A stretch of 34,447 nt of DNA, from IMG/VR virus record IMGVR_UViG_3300009183_000213, positions 1-34,447 of that record; one strand, written 5' to 3'. Under the pieces are notes generated by a model. The model had not been told where the DNA came from. It did no database searches and saw only the letters and a program-made list of their open reading frames with translations. Positions 25,316 to 31,851 of the stretch are shown here, piece after piece (positions within the stretch are counted from its first letter, which is position 1; the number at the start of each line of letters is the position of its first letter). The position numbers and the translations under genes are program-made. This stretch comes from a virus.

Positions 25316-25891
25316 ATGAAAATTAGAAAATTCACAGATAATAATATATCAGAATCTCTTAAATACCATTTAGATAATAATAAACCTATTACTGAAAATA
25401 TATTCAGACCAGGTTCTGAGGCTTTCTATGAAGTAATCAAAGAATCTAGAGAACTATTTGACTTAGGTAGAGTTAATCTATGTGATGTAGATAAAGAATT
25501 ATACGAATCAACTGATATTGGTAAGTTTGGAATGTTCAATGGTGAATTGGTTCCTTTAGATTTGCCAATGGAAAATATAGAAGAGATAAGAGAGGAAGCC
25601 GAATATCATGGTAAAGAAGTTAAGTTAAACTATCCTATGAGAGGTGGTGCTACTAAAAAGTATCAAGTTTATGTTAAGAATCCAAAAACTGGTAAAGTTA
25701 AAAAGATTGCCTTTGGTGATGTTCATGGTGGATTAACTGCTAAAGTTAGTGATCCTAAATCTAGAAAGTCATTTGCTGCTAGACATCAGTGTCATTTGAA
25801 GAAAGATAAGACTAAAGCTGGATACTGGGCATGCAGGATTAACAAATACGGTCACTTGTGGAGCGGAAAAACTTATCCGGGATTCTGGTAA
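25316..25891 (+). CDS. Tagged virion-associated protein with conserved KKYQVYVKNPKTG / ARHQC domain
   Basis: 191 residues starting MKIRKFTDNNISESL; I-S-E fits the cleavage pattern. Next come NIFRPGSEAFYEVIKESREL and IGKFGMFNGELVPLDLP. The C-terminal domain contains KKYQVYVKNPKTGKVKKIAFG, then KVSDPKSRKSFAARHQCH and AGYWACRINKYG, and ends in KTYPGFW. This strongly basic domain, with its Cys/His pattern, recurs in marine T4-like phages (DUF5872-like) and is known only as a likely structural or DNA-associated domain. It could bind packaged DNA (inference). The start ATG follows CAACT without an SD sequence; the next gene begins 2 bases after the stop. Confidence 0.65.
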   Translation: MKIRKFTDNNISESLKYHLDNNKPITENIFRPGSEAFYEVIKESRELFDLGRVNLCDVDKELYESTDIGKFGMFNGELVPLDLPMENIEEIREEAEYHGKEVKLNYPMRGGATKKYQVYVKNPKTGKVKKIAFGDVHGGLTAKVSDPKSRKSFAARHQCHLKKDKTKAGYWACRINKYGHLWSGKTYPGFW

Positions 25892-25893
25892 TT

Positions 25894-26286
25894 ATGAAAC
25901 ATTTAAAAACATATCAAATATTTGAATCTGCTAACAGAAAATTTATTAATGATTTTATGATTGAATTTGGTATGTTAATAACAATGGGATTCGCACATAT
26001 AACTCAAAGAGCTATTGACCAAAAAGCAACTAATGAATTAACTGATATGATGAAAAGACTCAATAAACCCCTTATAAATGGTAAAAAGTATTCCGAAATT
26101 ATAGATGATATTAACTTTTTATATAAAAACCCTAAGATGTTATCAGCCTTTATAGGACAAATAAGAGAACTTTTATTATATATTGAACCAAGAGTTAAAA
26201 ACTATGTGAAAGATTGTGATGTGAAAGATAATTGGTTAGGTAAAATTGATAAATTCAAAGAAAGATATAAACAAATAGTAAGTTAA
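25894..26286 (+). CDS. Small protein with probable capsid-targeting N-terminus
   Basis: 130 residues starting at the ATG at 25894 (MKHLKTYQIFESANRKF). A longer frame from 25858 would overlap the upstream gene and hide the tag, so it is rejected. I-F-E precedes the predicted cut. The remaining sequence is helical (FMIEFGMLITMGFAHITQ, ELTDMMKRLNKP, FIGQIRELLLYIEP) with some hydrophobic helices but no catalytic motif. It abuts the next gene (TAA immediately followed by ATG). Function unknown. Confidence 0.62.
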   Translation: MKHLKTYQIFESANRKFINDFMIEFGMLITMGFAHITQRAIDQKATNELTDMMKRLNKPLINGKKYSEIIDDINFLYKNPKMLSAFIGQIRELLLYIEPRVKNYVKDCDVKDNWLGKIDKFKERYKQIVS

Positions 26287-26547
26287 ATGTTACCATTTCA
26301 AGAAACTAAATTAAACAATAATGAATTTATCAGAGAGTTCAAACAAGATACTGATTCTGGAGATTTTACTTGGCACCGTGATAGAGAAGATAGAATTATT
26401 GAATCTATAGGTGAAACAGATTGGATGATTCAAATAGATAATGAATTGCCTAAACAAATAAGGGGAGAAGTTTTTATACCAATGGGTATTTATCATCGAG
26501 TTATAAAAGGAACTGGTGATTTGAAAATTAAATTAAAAAAATTATGA
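26287..26547 (+). CDS. Small cupin-like phage protein
   Basis: 86 residues with a compact beta-rich pattern: FTWHRDREDRIIESIGETDW, then IQIDNELPKQIRGEVFIP and IYHRVIKGTGDLKIKL. H-R-D at the first strand and YHRV near the end are spaced like metal ligands of a small cupin, although the full signature is not certain. It lacks the tag of its neighbours. The start follows directly on the previous stop (TAAATG), and the stop overlaps the next start (ATGA), so it is strongly coupled in the unit. Role unknown. Confidence 0.55.
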   Translation: MLPFQETKLNNNEFIREFKQDTDSGDFTWHRDREDRIIESIGETDWMIQIDNELPKQIRGEVFIPMGIYHRVIKGTGDLKIKLKKL

Positions 26548-27284
26548 AATACTTAAAAAAATACAAACTCTTTGAAAAGAAAGAAGAGAAGTACACTGGT
26601 TCCAATAGAATTATTCTATTAGGTCCTCCTACGGTTGGTAAATCAACTATTTCTAAAGCATTAGGTGAAAAACTTGACTTAGAAGTTATTTCTTTAGATA
26701 TGAATCAAATGAAGTTTGGTGGATTTGGAGAAGAAGAAGAAGTCGAATGTGTAAAATGGGCTCTTTCTAATAAAGTAAATAAACCAAGCATATTGGATTT
26801 TGGAGGTGGACATATCTACCAAGGAAATGCTAAAGATTTAATCAAAGGATATAATAACATATTTGTTTTAATACCATCAGAAGACTATGAATTAAGTGAT
26901 GAGATATTAAGAAAGAATTCAAGAAATAACGATATGAGAAAAATGATAGATCATATCTTAAAATCAATTGAAAGTCCAAATTGTAAATTCTCAGATGCTA
27001 AGAAAGAAAAAGTTATTAAGATTGTAAAGAAGATACACTCTGGTGGAAAAGGAGAATTGAAAATTAGTGAAATACCTAAGGCAAGTTTAGATAAATTTGG
27101 AGATAGTCTGAAAGGTGGATTTGATTCTGCTCCTAATTGGGATAAGTATTCTTCTTTCTACACAAAAAAACATGATAAGATTAATCGAAGTATAACAGAT
27201 AATCTAATCGAAGTCTTTACTGAAGGCGGAAACAGAAGGTCAGTATCCTCTATTGTAAATGAAATAATAAGGAAGTGTAAATAA
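26544..27284 (+). CDS. Tagged P-loop kinase-like protein
   Basis: 246 residues. The N-terminus MKYLKKYKLFEKKEEK carries the shared tag with L-F-E. A canonical Walker A follows (RIILLGPPTVGKSTISKAL, GPPTVGKST at residues 27-35). VISLDM comes next, then SILDFGGGHIY (about 83-92), which resembles the shikimate kinase GGG loop. The middle has LIPSEDYELSDEILRKNS and the C-terminus is polar. The fold is a small-molecule or NMP-type kinase; substrate unknown. Being tagged, it may be carried in the capsid and act on entering the host (inference). It overlaps the previous gene by 4 bases (ATGA) and converges on the gp47-like gene. Confidence 0.65.
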   Translation: MKYLKKYKLFEKKEEKYTGSNRIILLGPPTVGKSTISKALGEKLDLEVISLDMNQMKFGGFGEEEEVECVKWALSNKVNKPSILDFGGGHIYQGNAKDLIKGYNNIFVLIPSEDYELSDEILRKNSRNNDMRKMIDHILKSIESPNCKFSDAKKEKVIKIVKKIHSGGKGELKISEIPKASLDKFGDSLKGGFDSAPNWDKYSSFYTKKHDKINRSITDNLIEVFTEGGNRRSVSSIVNEIIRKCK

Positions 27285-27304
27285 AAGTTTCAGTCGGATT
27301 TTTT

Positions 27305-28432
27305 TTAGTCAGCTTTGACTTTATAATTCTCATTGTATATCTTAATAACTTCATCAAATTCAGAAATAACTCCAGATTTGAATTTATCATTATCATATTT
27401 CTGTTTTAAGATATATTCTTTAATATAATCCTCATATTCCAATTGAACAGATATCTCCATTCCATTCTCATCTAACTCAACAGACTCATTCGCTTCTTCA
27501 CCGTCAACTAACTCTTTTGTGATATCATCAATATAGTCAACAGAAGCAAAATTACCCTTCTCTAACATCACTTCTAGCTTTCTGCGAAGCTTTCTATTAC
27601 TAATTAGGAGATTGTTTGATATAGACAAATCTACATAATCTTTAGTGTCTTTTAATTCATCTAATCTATCAATATCATCTTCATTAGAAACACTAAACTT
27701 TTTAAAAACTGGAGAGTATGTGTTTGGGAAAAATTGCTCAGATCCATCATTTGTATCTATTACAAAAATACCTTTTTGATCACCAATATCATTTCTATCC
27801 ATTTGAAAAATTGATCCAACAAATGTAAACTGATTATTAGATTGGACTAAATGTATATGGCCCGATCTAACCTTTGAGAATATATTAAAATCTTCTATAT
27901 CTATTTTATCAGCATTTTTGTGAGCAACCGATGTAAGATGCATTTTACATCCATTTAAATCAGAATGACAGAATAAATAATCACAATTACTATTATCATT
28001 TATTAGTTTAATTTGCTCTAACCTATTTTCTATATACGGCATCATAAGTATTTTTATACCATTATATACCAATAAATCTGTTGAGTCATAAACAGTAACA
28101 TTTGGAATATATCTGAAAGGTCTAACTGAGTTAATACTTGATGCGCTCTTAGACCAAAGATCATGATTACCAACTATAATATGTAATGGAGCTATCTTTG
28201 ATATTTCCTCAACTATATCCATCCCATAATTAAGTAAATTTATTGGTATAATATTTCTATTGTCAAATAAATCACCAAGATGAACTATTATATCACCGGG
28301 CTTAACTTCTCTTATAAGAAGAGGAATTAAAAAGTTACTAAAGTATTCTTTGTGTATTTTAAACCATTTATCAACACTATTTGGATAACCAAGACCTATA
28401 TGTGTGTCTCCTATTAGAAAAATTTTACTCAT
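27305..28432 (-). CDS. 47: gp47-like recombination endonuclease subunit (Mre11/SbcD family)
   Basis: 375 residues carrying the calcineurin-like phosphoesterase motifs of Mre11/SbcD in order: IGDTHIG (Asp9, His11), HLGDLFDNR (Asp54), VGNHD (89-91), FCHSDLNG (His156) and SGHIH (His192, His194). These form a two-metal site. In T4 the equivalent gp47 pairs with gp46 (ATPase) in end resection for recombination-dependent replication. No gp46 is visible here; it would be expected outside the window. Length is slightly above the 339 residues of T4 gp47. The acidic C-terminus (VDGEEANESVELDENG) may be a partner-binding region. The region upstream holds an AT-rich element shared with the homing endonuclease promoter. 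Confidence 0.88.
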   Translation of the reverse strand: MSKIFLIGDTHIGLGYPNSVDKWFKIHKEYFSNFLIPLLIREVKPGDIIVHLGDLFDNRNIIPINLLNYGMDIVEEISKIAPLHIIVGNHDLWSKSASSINSVRPFRYIPNVTVYDSTDLLVYNGIKILMMPYIENRLEQIKLINDNSNCDYLFCHSDLNGCKMHLTSVAHKNADKIDIEDFNIFSKVRSGHIHLVQSNNQFTFVGSIFQMDRNDIGDQKGIFVIDTNDGSEQFFPNTYSPVFKKFSVSNEDDIDRLDELKDTKDYVDLSISNNLLISNRKLRRKLEVMLEKGNFASVDYIDDITKELVDGEEANESVELDENGMEISVQLEYEDYIKEYILKQKYDNDKFKSGVISEFDEVIKIYNENYKVKAD

Positions 28433-28455
28433 ATGAAAAAGGACGGAATTATTTT

Positions 28456-28466
28456 TTAATATATAA
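28456..28466 (+). promoter_or_regulatory. Putative late promoter, TTAATATATAA
   Basis: Exact copy 28 bases upstream of the LAGLIDADG gene start at 28495, in the divergent gap with the gp47-like gene. A mobile gene carrying the local promoter type implies it is expressed late, or that the element predates the insertion. Confidence 0.45.
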
Positions 28467-28494
28467 TTATTATACTCAAAAAATAAAATAAGTT

Positions 28495-29487
28495 ATGATA
28501 AAATATGATAAAAATTTCACCTATTTACTTGGATATCTTTGGTCAGATGGACACATCGAAAGATATCGATCAGTACTTGAAATAATTGAGGAGGACGCTT
28601 TGTGTATAATTGATGATATTAAAAAAATTAGTTTTCTTAAAATATGCACAATGAAAAGACAGAGAAAAGGAAGAAAACCACAAATGTCTATATATTTCTG
28701 TGACTCTAAGTTTCACGATTCATATATGTCTAGGTATTTTATAAACAAAAGCATATCTGCTCCAATTAGTCTATTAGATGACATACCAGAAGATTTAAGA
28801 AGATATTTCTATCTTGGTTTAATAGATGGTGATGGGTGTTTTTATTTCAAAAATAAGACAAGACAATTTGTGGTATCCTCGTCATATGATCAAGATTGGA
28901 CACATGTTGAGAATTTATTTAAATACCTAAATATTAAACAATATGAGATTAGACGCACTGTTAATAAAAATGAAAGTAAAAATTCGATAATAAGAGTTAA
29001 AAAACAAAATGAAATAGAATCTATATATAACTATCTATACCCAAATGGATATGAAATAGGTCTAAAAAGAAAGTTCAATAAGTGCAAAGAGATAGTTGAT
29101 AATAAACCAAAGAATTCATCAAATAAATCAAAGATAGATATAGATGATTTAAGAAAAAATATAGAATCTGGACTACCTATTATTGAATTATCCAAGATAT
29201 ATGAATGTAATTGGAGAAAAATATTCAATTGTTGTAAGATTAATAACATAAAATATGGTAAAGGTTTCTTCTTAGGTATCTATGATAGAAAATCAAAAGT
29301 GATAAATACTAATAAATTTTTATCATTTGAAGATGCTAGATCATATGTCAATAATTTAAAATTAAAAAGTCAAAAAGAGTGGAATATATACTCTAAACTA
29401 CATAGACCTATTAATATACCATCCAATCCAAGTAATATTTACAAAAATATTGGTTGGTTATCTTGGGGTAATTGGCTTGGATATTAA
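28495..29487 (+). CDS. LAGLIDADG-type homing endonuclease
   Basis: 330 residues with two LAGLIDADG-type helices: TYLLGYLWSDGH (residues about 9-20) and YLGLIDGDGCFYF (106-118). The acidic residues of both (Asp18 and Asp114) are present, as required for metal-dependent cleavage, so the protein is probably active. The C-terminal part has KIDIDDLRKNIESGLP and a basic WRKIFNCCK, plausibly for DNA binding. It sits divergently beside the gp47-like gene with its own TTAATATATAA element 28 bases upstream, and shows no link to tail or recombination function. It is therefore a free-standing mobile gene. Confidence 0.82.
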   Translation: MIKYDKNFTYLLGYLWSDGHIERYRSVLEIIEEDALCIIDDIKKISFLKICTMKRQRKGRKPQMSIYFCDSKFHDSYMSRYFINKSISAPISLLDDIPEDLRRYFYLGLIDGDGCFYFKNKTRQFVVSSSYDQDWTHVENLFKYLNIKQYEIRRTVNKNESKNSIIRVKKQNEIESIYNYLYPNGYEIGLKRKFNKCKEIVDNKPKNSSNKSKIDIDDLRKNIESGLPIIELSKIYECNWRKIFNCCKINNIKYGKGFFLGIYDRKSKVINTNKFLSFEDARSYVNNLKLKSQKEWNIYSKLHRPINIPSNPSNIYKNIGWLSWGNWLGY

Positions 29488-29499
29488 AAATTAGGATTA

Positions 29500-29844
29500 T
29501 TATAGTATTGTTTCTTTTCTTCTAGCTTCTCTAGCACATTTTTCACAACCGCTACCAGAGTATAAATGAGCATTTGGTGTTTGCTCAAATTCTCCGTGTA
29601 TTGGACACACTATTTTAACTTTACTTCTACAATTTTCATAAAGTGTTAGCTCATAATTGTATTTATAATTGTGTTTAATATTTGATTTTTCAACAAAATC
29701 TTTGTTTCTCCTATTTCTTCTCCTAAGTGACTTTAATTCTTTTATTATGGCATTTTCCCTTGACTTGCAATTTTTATTACAAAACCTTCTATCAGGTCTA
29801 CCCCATTTAATATCTTTATTACAAAATCTATAGTTACAATTCAT
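29500..29844 (-). CDS. Small zinc-finger, homing-endonuclease-associated protein
   Basis: 114 residues. The N-terminus has zinc-ribbon-like CNYRFCNKD and RRFCNKNCKSREN elements (four to five cysteines), then a basic helix (LKSLRRRNRRNKDF). The C-terminus reads KIVCPIHGEFEQTPNAHL then CEKCAREARR, the CP.HGeF.Q.P..H...GC..C zinc module often attached to phage homing endonucleases (DUF723-like). No nuclease catalytic residues are visible, so it may be a remnant or a DNA-binding companion. It converges on the LAGLIDADG gene 12 bases away, and together they occupy the gap between gp47-like and tail tube genes. Confidence 0.55.
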   Translation of the reverse strand: MNCNYRFCNKDIKWGRPDRRFCNKNCKSRENAIIKELKSLRRRNRRNKDFVEKSNIKHNYKYNYELTLYENCRSKVKIVCPIHGEFEQTPNAHLYSGSGCEKCAREARRKETIL

Positions 29845-29921
29845 AATCTATTTATTAAAAGGTGGAAATGGCATTTTTCACAACATAATTATAATAAATG
29901 GACATAAAGACAATGTGAGTA

Positions 29922-29932
29922 ATAATATATAA
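29922..29932 (+). promoter_or_regulatory. Putative late promoter, ATAATATATAA
   Basis: Near-exact copy 25 bases upstream of the tail tube start at 29958. A strong single promoter suits a high-copy structural gene. Confidence 0.5.
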
Positions 29933-29957
29933 TTTATAAAAAATAATTAAAAAAGAT

Positions 29958-30575
29958 ATGCCATTACCACATTTTACGAATATCTCAAACGTAGGTTCAC
30001 CAGGTGGACCAGGTACGTCACCAGAGGAACCAGTATATACTAATTTGTTTGAAATAACATTTGTATTACCGACTCTATTACAAGCACAAGGTAGAAATAC
30101 TTTATTGCTATTAGAAAACGCAACATCGATTGATGTAAACTTAACAGAAGCAATTGAAACTAAAGAACAAAGATTCAAGTATTCAACTAGAGCTTTTATG
30201 GCTGCTGGTCCTGCTAAGACAACTGTTGAATTCAAAATTAACTTTCAAGTTAATGTTAATCAAGGAGGTTCAATGGAAAACTGGAACTCATTAAAATCAT
30301 GGTATGATTTAGTTTGGAATTCTCAAACTGGTTACTTACATTATAAAAGTGATATTATTGGAACTATTATTGTGAATCAACATGATAAAAAAGGATTTGT
30401 TCTTAGAAGGGTAACTTTCCAAAACTGTCAAATTAAATCAGTAGCTGGTATTTCTCTTAAATGGGAAGGAAATGATATCTGGTCATGTGATGCTGACTTC
30501 ATAGCAGATTACTGGATTGATGAATACATTGATAATAACTTCTCTATTAATCCTCCACTTATTTCTGGATACTAA
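29958..30575 (+). CDS. Tail tube protein, gp19-like
   Basis: 205 residues. A Pro/Gly-rich N-terminus (GSPGGPGTSPEEPVYTN) is followed by NLFEITFVLPTLL, EQRFKYSTRAFMAAGPAKTT and several strands. Near the C-terminus, VTFQNCQIKSVAGISLKWEG leads into DIWSCDADFIADYW. The NC..ksV.gisL....ND...ff..DYW pattern and overall beta-barrel strand content resemble the T4 gp19 tube family (PF06841). It would form the inner tube inside the sheath, whose gene ends at 33651 on the opposite strand. A candidate promoter (ATAATATATAA) lies 25 bases upstream and a shared terminator follows. A gp54/gp48-like tube cap is an alternative. Confidence 0.68.
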   Translation: MPLPHFTNISNVGSPGGPGTSPEEPVYTNLFEITFVLPTLLQAQGRNTLLLLENATSIDVNLTEAIETKEQRFKYSTRAFMAAGPAKTTVEFKINFQVNVNQGGSMENWNSLKSWYDLVWNSQTGYLHYKSDIIGTIIVNQHDKKGFVLRRVTFQNCQIKSVAGISLKWEGNDIWSCDADFIADYWIDEYIDNNFSINPPLISGY

Positions 30576-30591
30576 TAGTAAATATTTAAAT

Positions 30592-30623
30592 AAAAAAAGA
30601 GAGACAAATGTCTCTCTTTTTTT
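30592..30623. terminator. Bidirectional terminator between tail tube and gp51-like gene
   Basis: AAAAAAAGAGAGACA pairs with TGTCTCTCTTTTTTT in a nearly perfect hairpin between converging genes. The U-tract on each strand suits termination of both transcripts. Confidence 0.9.
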
Positions 30624-30873
30624 ATTTTTTCATACCACTCATCATACTTGAAGCGTTTTTCATCATTGATCCAGGATTAAAGTTAGGCATTCCTGCTTGT
30701 TGTTTATCTTCATCCTTTTTCTTTTGTTTTTCTTCTTCGTCTATGATTTCATTAACTATTTTAATATTTTCTTCTAATAACCAATAAGGCCATTCATCCA
30801 TTGAAACTTCTTGAGTATTAAAGTGTTTCTGTAAAAGTAACTTATTCTTTAATATATGCTTCAAAGGCATCAT
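30622..30873 (-). CDS. Small baseplate hub assembly partner, gp51-like (tentative)
   Basis: About 83 residues from the ATG at 30873 (a TTG start at 30879 is also possible), starting inside the 3' end of the upstream gene (32-base overlap). It contains VSMDEWPYWLLEENIKIVN, an acidic/Lys-rich helix (EIIDEEEKQKKKDEDKQ), and a Met-rich C-terminus (MMKNASSMMSGMKK). A short helical partner overlapping a gp26-like gene suggests the T4 gp26/gp51 hub-assembly pair, or a tail-chaperone pair. It lies in the +1/-2 frame relative to the upstream gene, with no obvious slippery site in the overlap. A shared terminator follows. Confidence 0.5.
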   Translation of the reverse strand: MMPLKHILKNKLLLQKHFNTQEVSMDEWPYWLLEENIKIVNEIIDEEEKQKKKDEDKQQAGMPNFNPGSMMKNASSMMSGMKK

Positions 30874-31780
30874 GAACAACGAAAATACCTGACGCTCCGT
30901 TGGGAAATGTCATTTCGCTGCGGACCTCCAAACCACAGCTACAAGTTTTCTTCAATTCTTTTAACCCAAATGTCATTTTACCAACAGCTGCGTTAAGAAA
31001 TTGAAAAGAAATATCATCTATTCTTTCAAAATCTTGAAGTTTTGCTTTAATACCATCAATTGTGATAGAGGATCTACCATTCAACATAAATGGAATAATT
31101 TTTAAGAAAGCCAAATTAGGAGTTCTTTTTTCATTATTTTCTTTAATGATATAATCAGTAAATGATTTTTGAATACCAATACAAGGTGGTGAAATTTCAT
31201 AATCTTTACCATTTTGAACTTTGAATTTAAATGATTTTGTTGATAAATCAAAAAATCTTTCTAATTTCTCATCAAATTCATGAAATACAAAATTATCTCT
31301 CTTCATTTCAATCTGCATATCATTACCACAAGAACATCTAGCATTAACAGCTAATGAATTACCTTGTTGAAATGTTAATTCTCTAATCATAAAGATTAGA
31401 AATAAACGGTCTTGGTCTTTAATTTCTAAAAATGAAGTAACCTTACCATCAGGATATTTTAGTCTAACACAAGATTGTAACATATCATTCATTTTTTCTA
31501 CAATATCATAAAAGTTATTATCATCAACCATTGAGTATGATTGAATTTCTTTTACTTGTGCCGGTCTAACCATAACAACAGTACCAGTTGGATAATATTT
31601 ACCACAAGGCATTTCTTTTATATCAAAGTTAAAGTAGTGTAGGTCAGCAGATTTAGCTGTCTCTACAGTAGGTTTAACAAATGGTGTATCTGAATTAGAT
31701 TGTTGTTGATTATCAACGCTTTCTAAATGTTTTTTTAGATATTCTTCTTCTGACATATCTTTTTTATTATTATCACTCAT
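30842..31780 (-). CDS. gp26-like baseplate hub assembly protein (PF12322-like)
   Basis: 312 residues with an acidic N-terminus (MSEEEYLKKHLES), then MPCGKYYPTGTVVMVRPAQV, a RELTFQQGNSLAV segment and a four-cysteine zinc-type pair: CSCG at 149-152 and CSCG at 280-283. T4-like gp26/PF12322 baseplate proteins share the PCGR/KxYP opening and CxC pairs. It should help assemble the baseplate hub and act before tail tube polymerisation. A TTAATATATAA element sits 19 bases upstream. It precedes the small overlapping partner, with an inserted endonuclease gene between it and the sheath gene. Confidence 0.65.
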   Translation of the reverse strand: MSDNNKKDMSEEEYLKKHLESVDNQQQSNSDTPFVKPTVETAKSADLHYFNFDIKEMPCGKYYPTGTVVMVRPAQVKEIQSYSMVDDNNFYDIVEKMNDMLQSCVRLKYPDGKVTSFLEIKDQDRLFLIFMIRELTFQQGNSLAVNARCSCGNDMQIEMKRDNFVFHEFDEKLERFFDLSTKSFKFKVQNGKDYEISPPCIGIQKSFTDYIIKENNEKRTPNLAFLKIIPFMLNGRSSITIDGIKAKLQDFERIDDISFQFLNAAVGKMTFGLKELKKTCSCGLEVRSEMTFPNGASGIFVVHDAFEAYIKE

Positions 31781-31799
31781 AAAAATTATTATATTTTTT

Positions 31800-31810
31800 T
31801 TATATATTAA
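31800..31810 (-). promoter_or_regulatory. Putative late promoter, TTAATATATAA
   Basis: Minus-strand exact copy 19 bases upstream of the gp26-like gene, in the short gap after the EDxHD endonuclease gene. Confidence 0.5.
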
Positions 31811-31851
31811 GCGATCTGCTCTCTCTCTTATAGTATAATATTAGTAAAAGT

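Noticed and set aside
25858-25893. Longer start of the gene at 25894
   Set aside because: It overlaps the preceding gene and puts 12 unrelated residues before the MKHLKTYQIFE tag.
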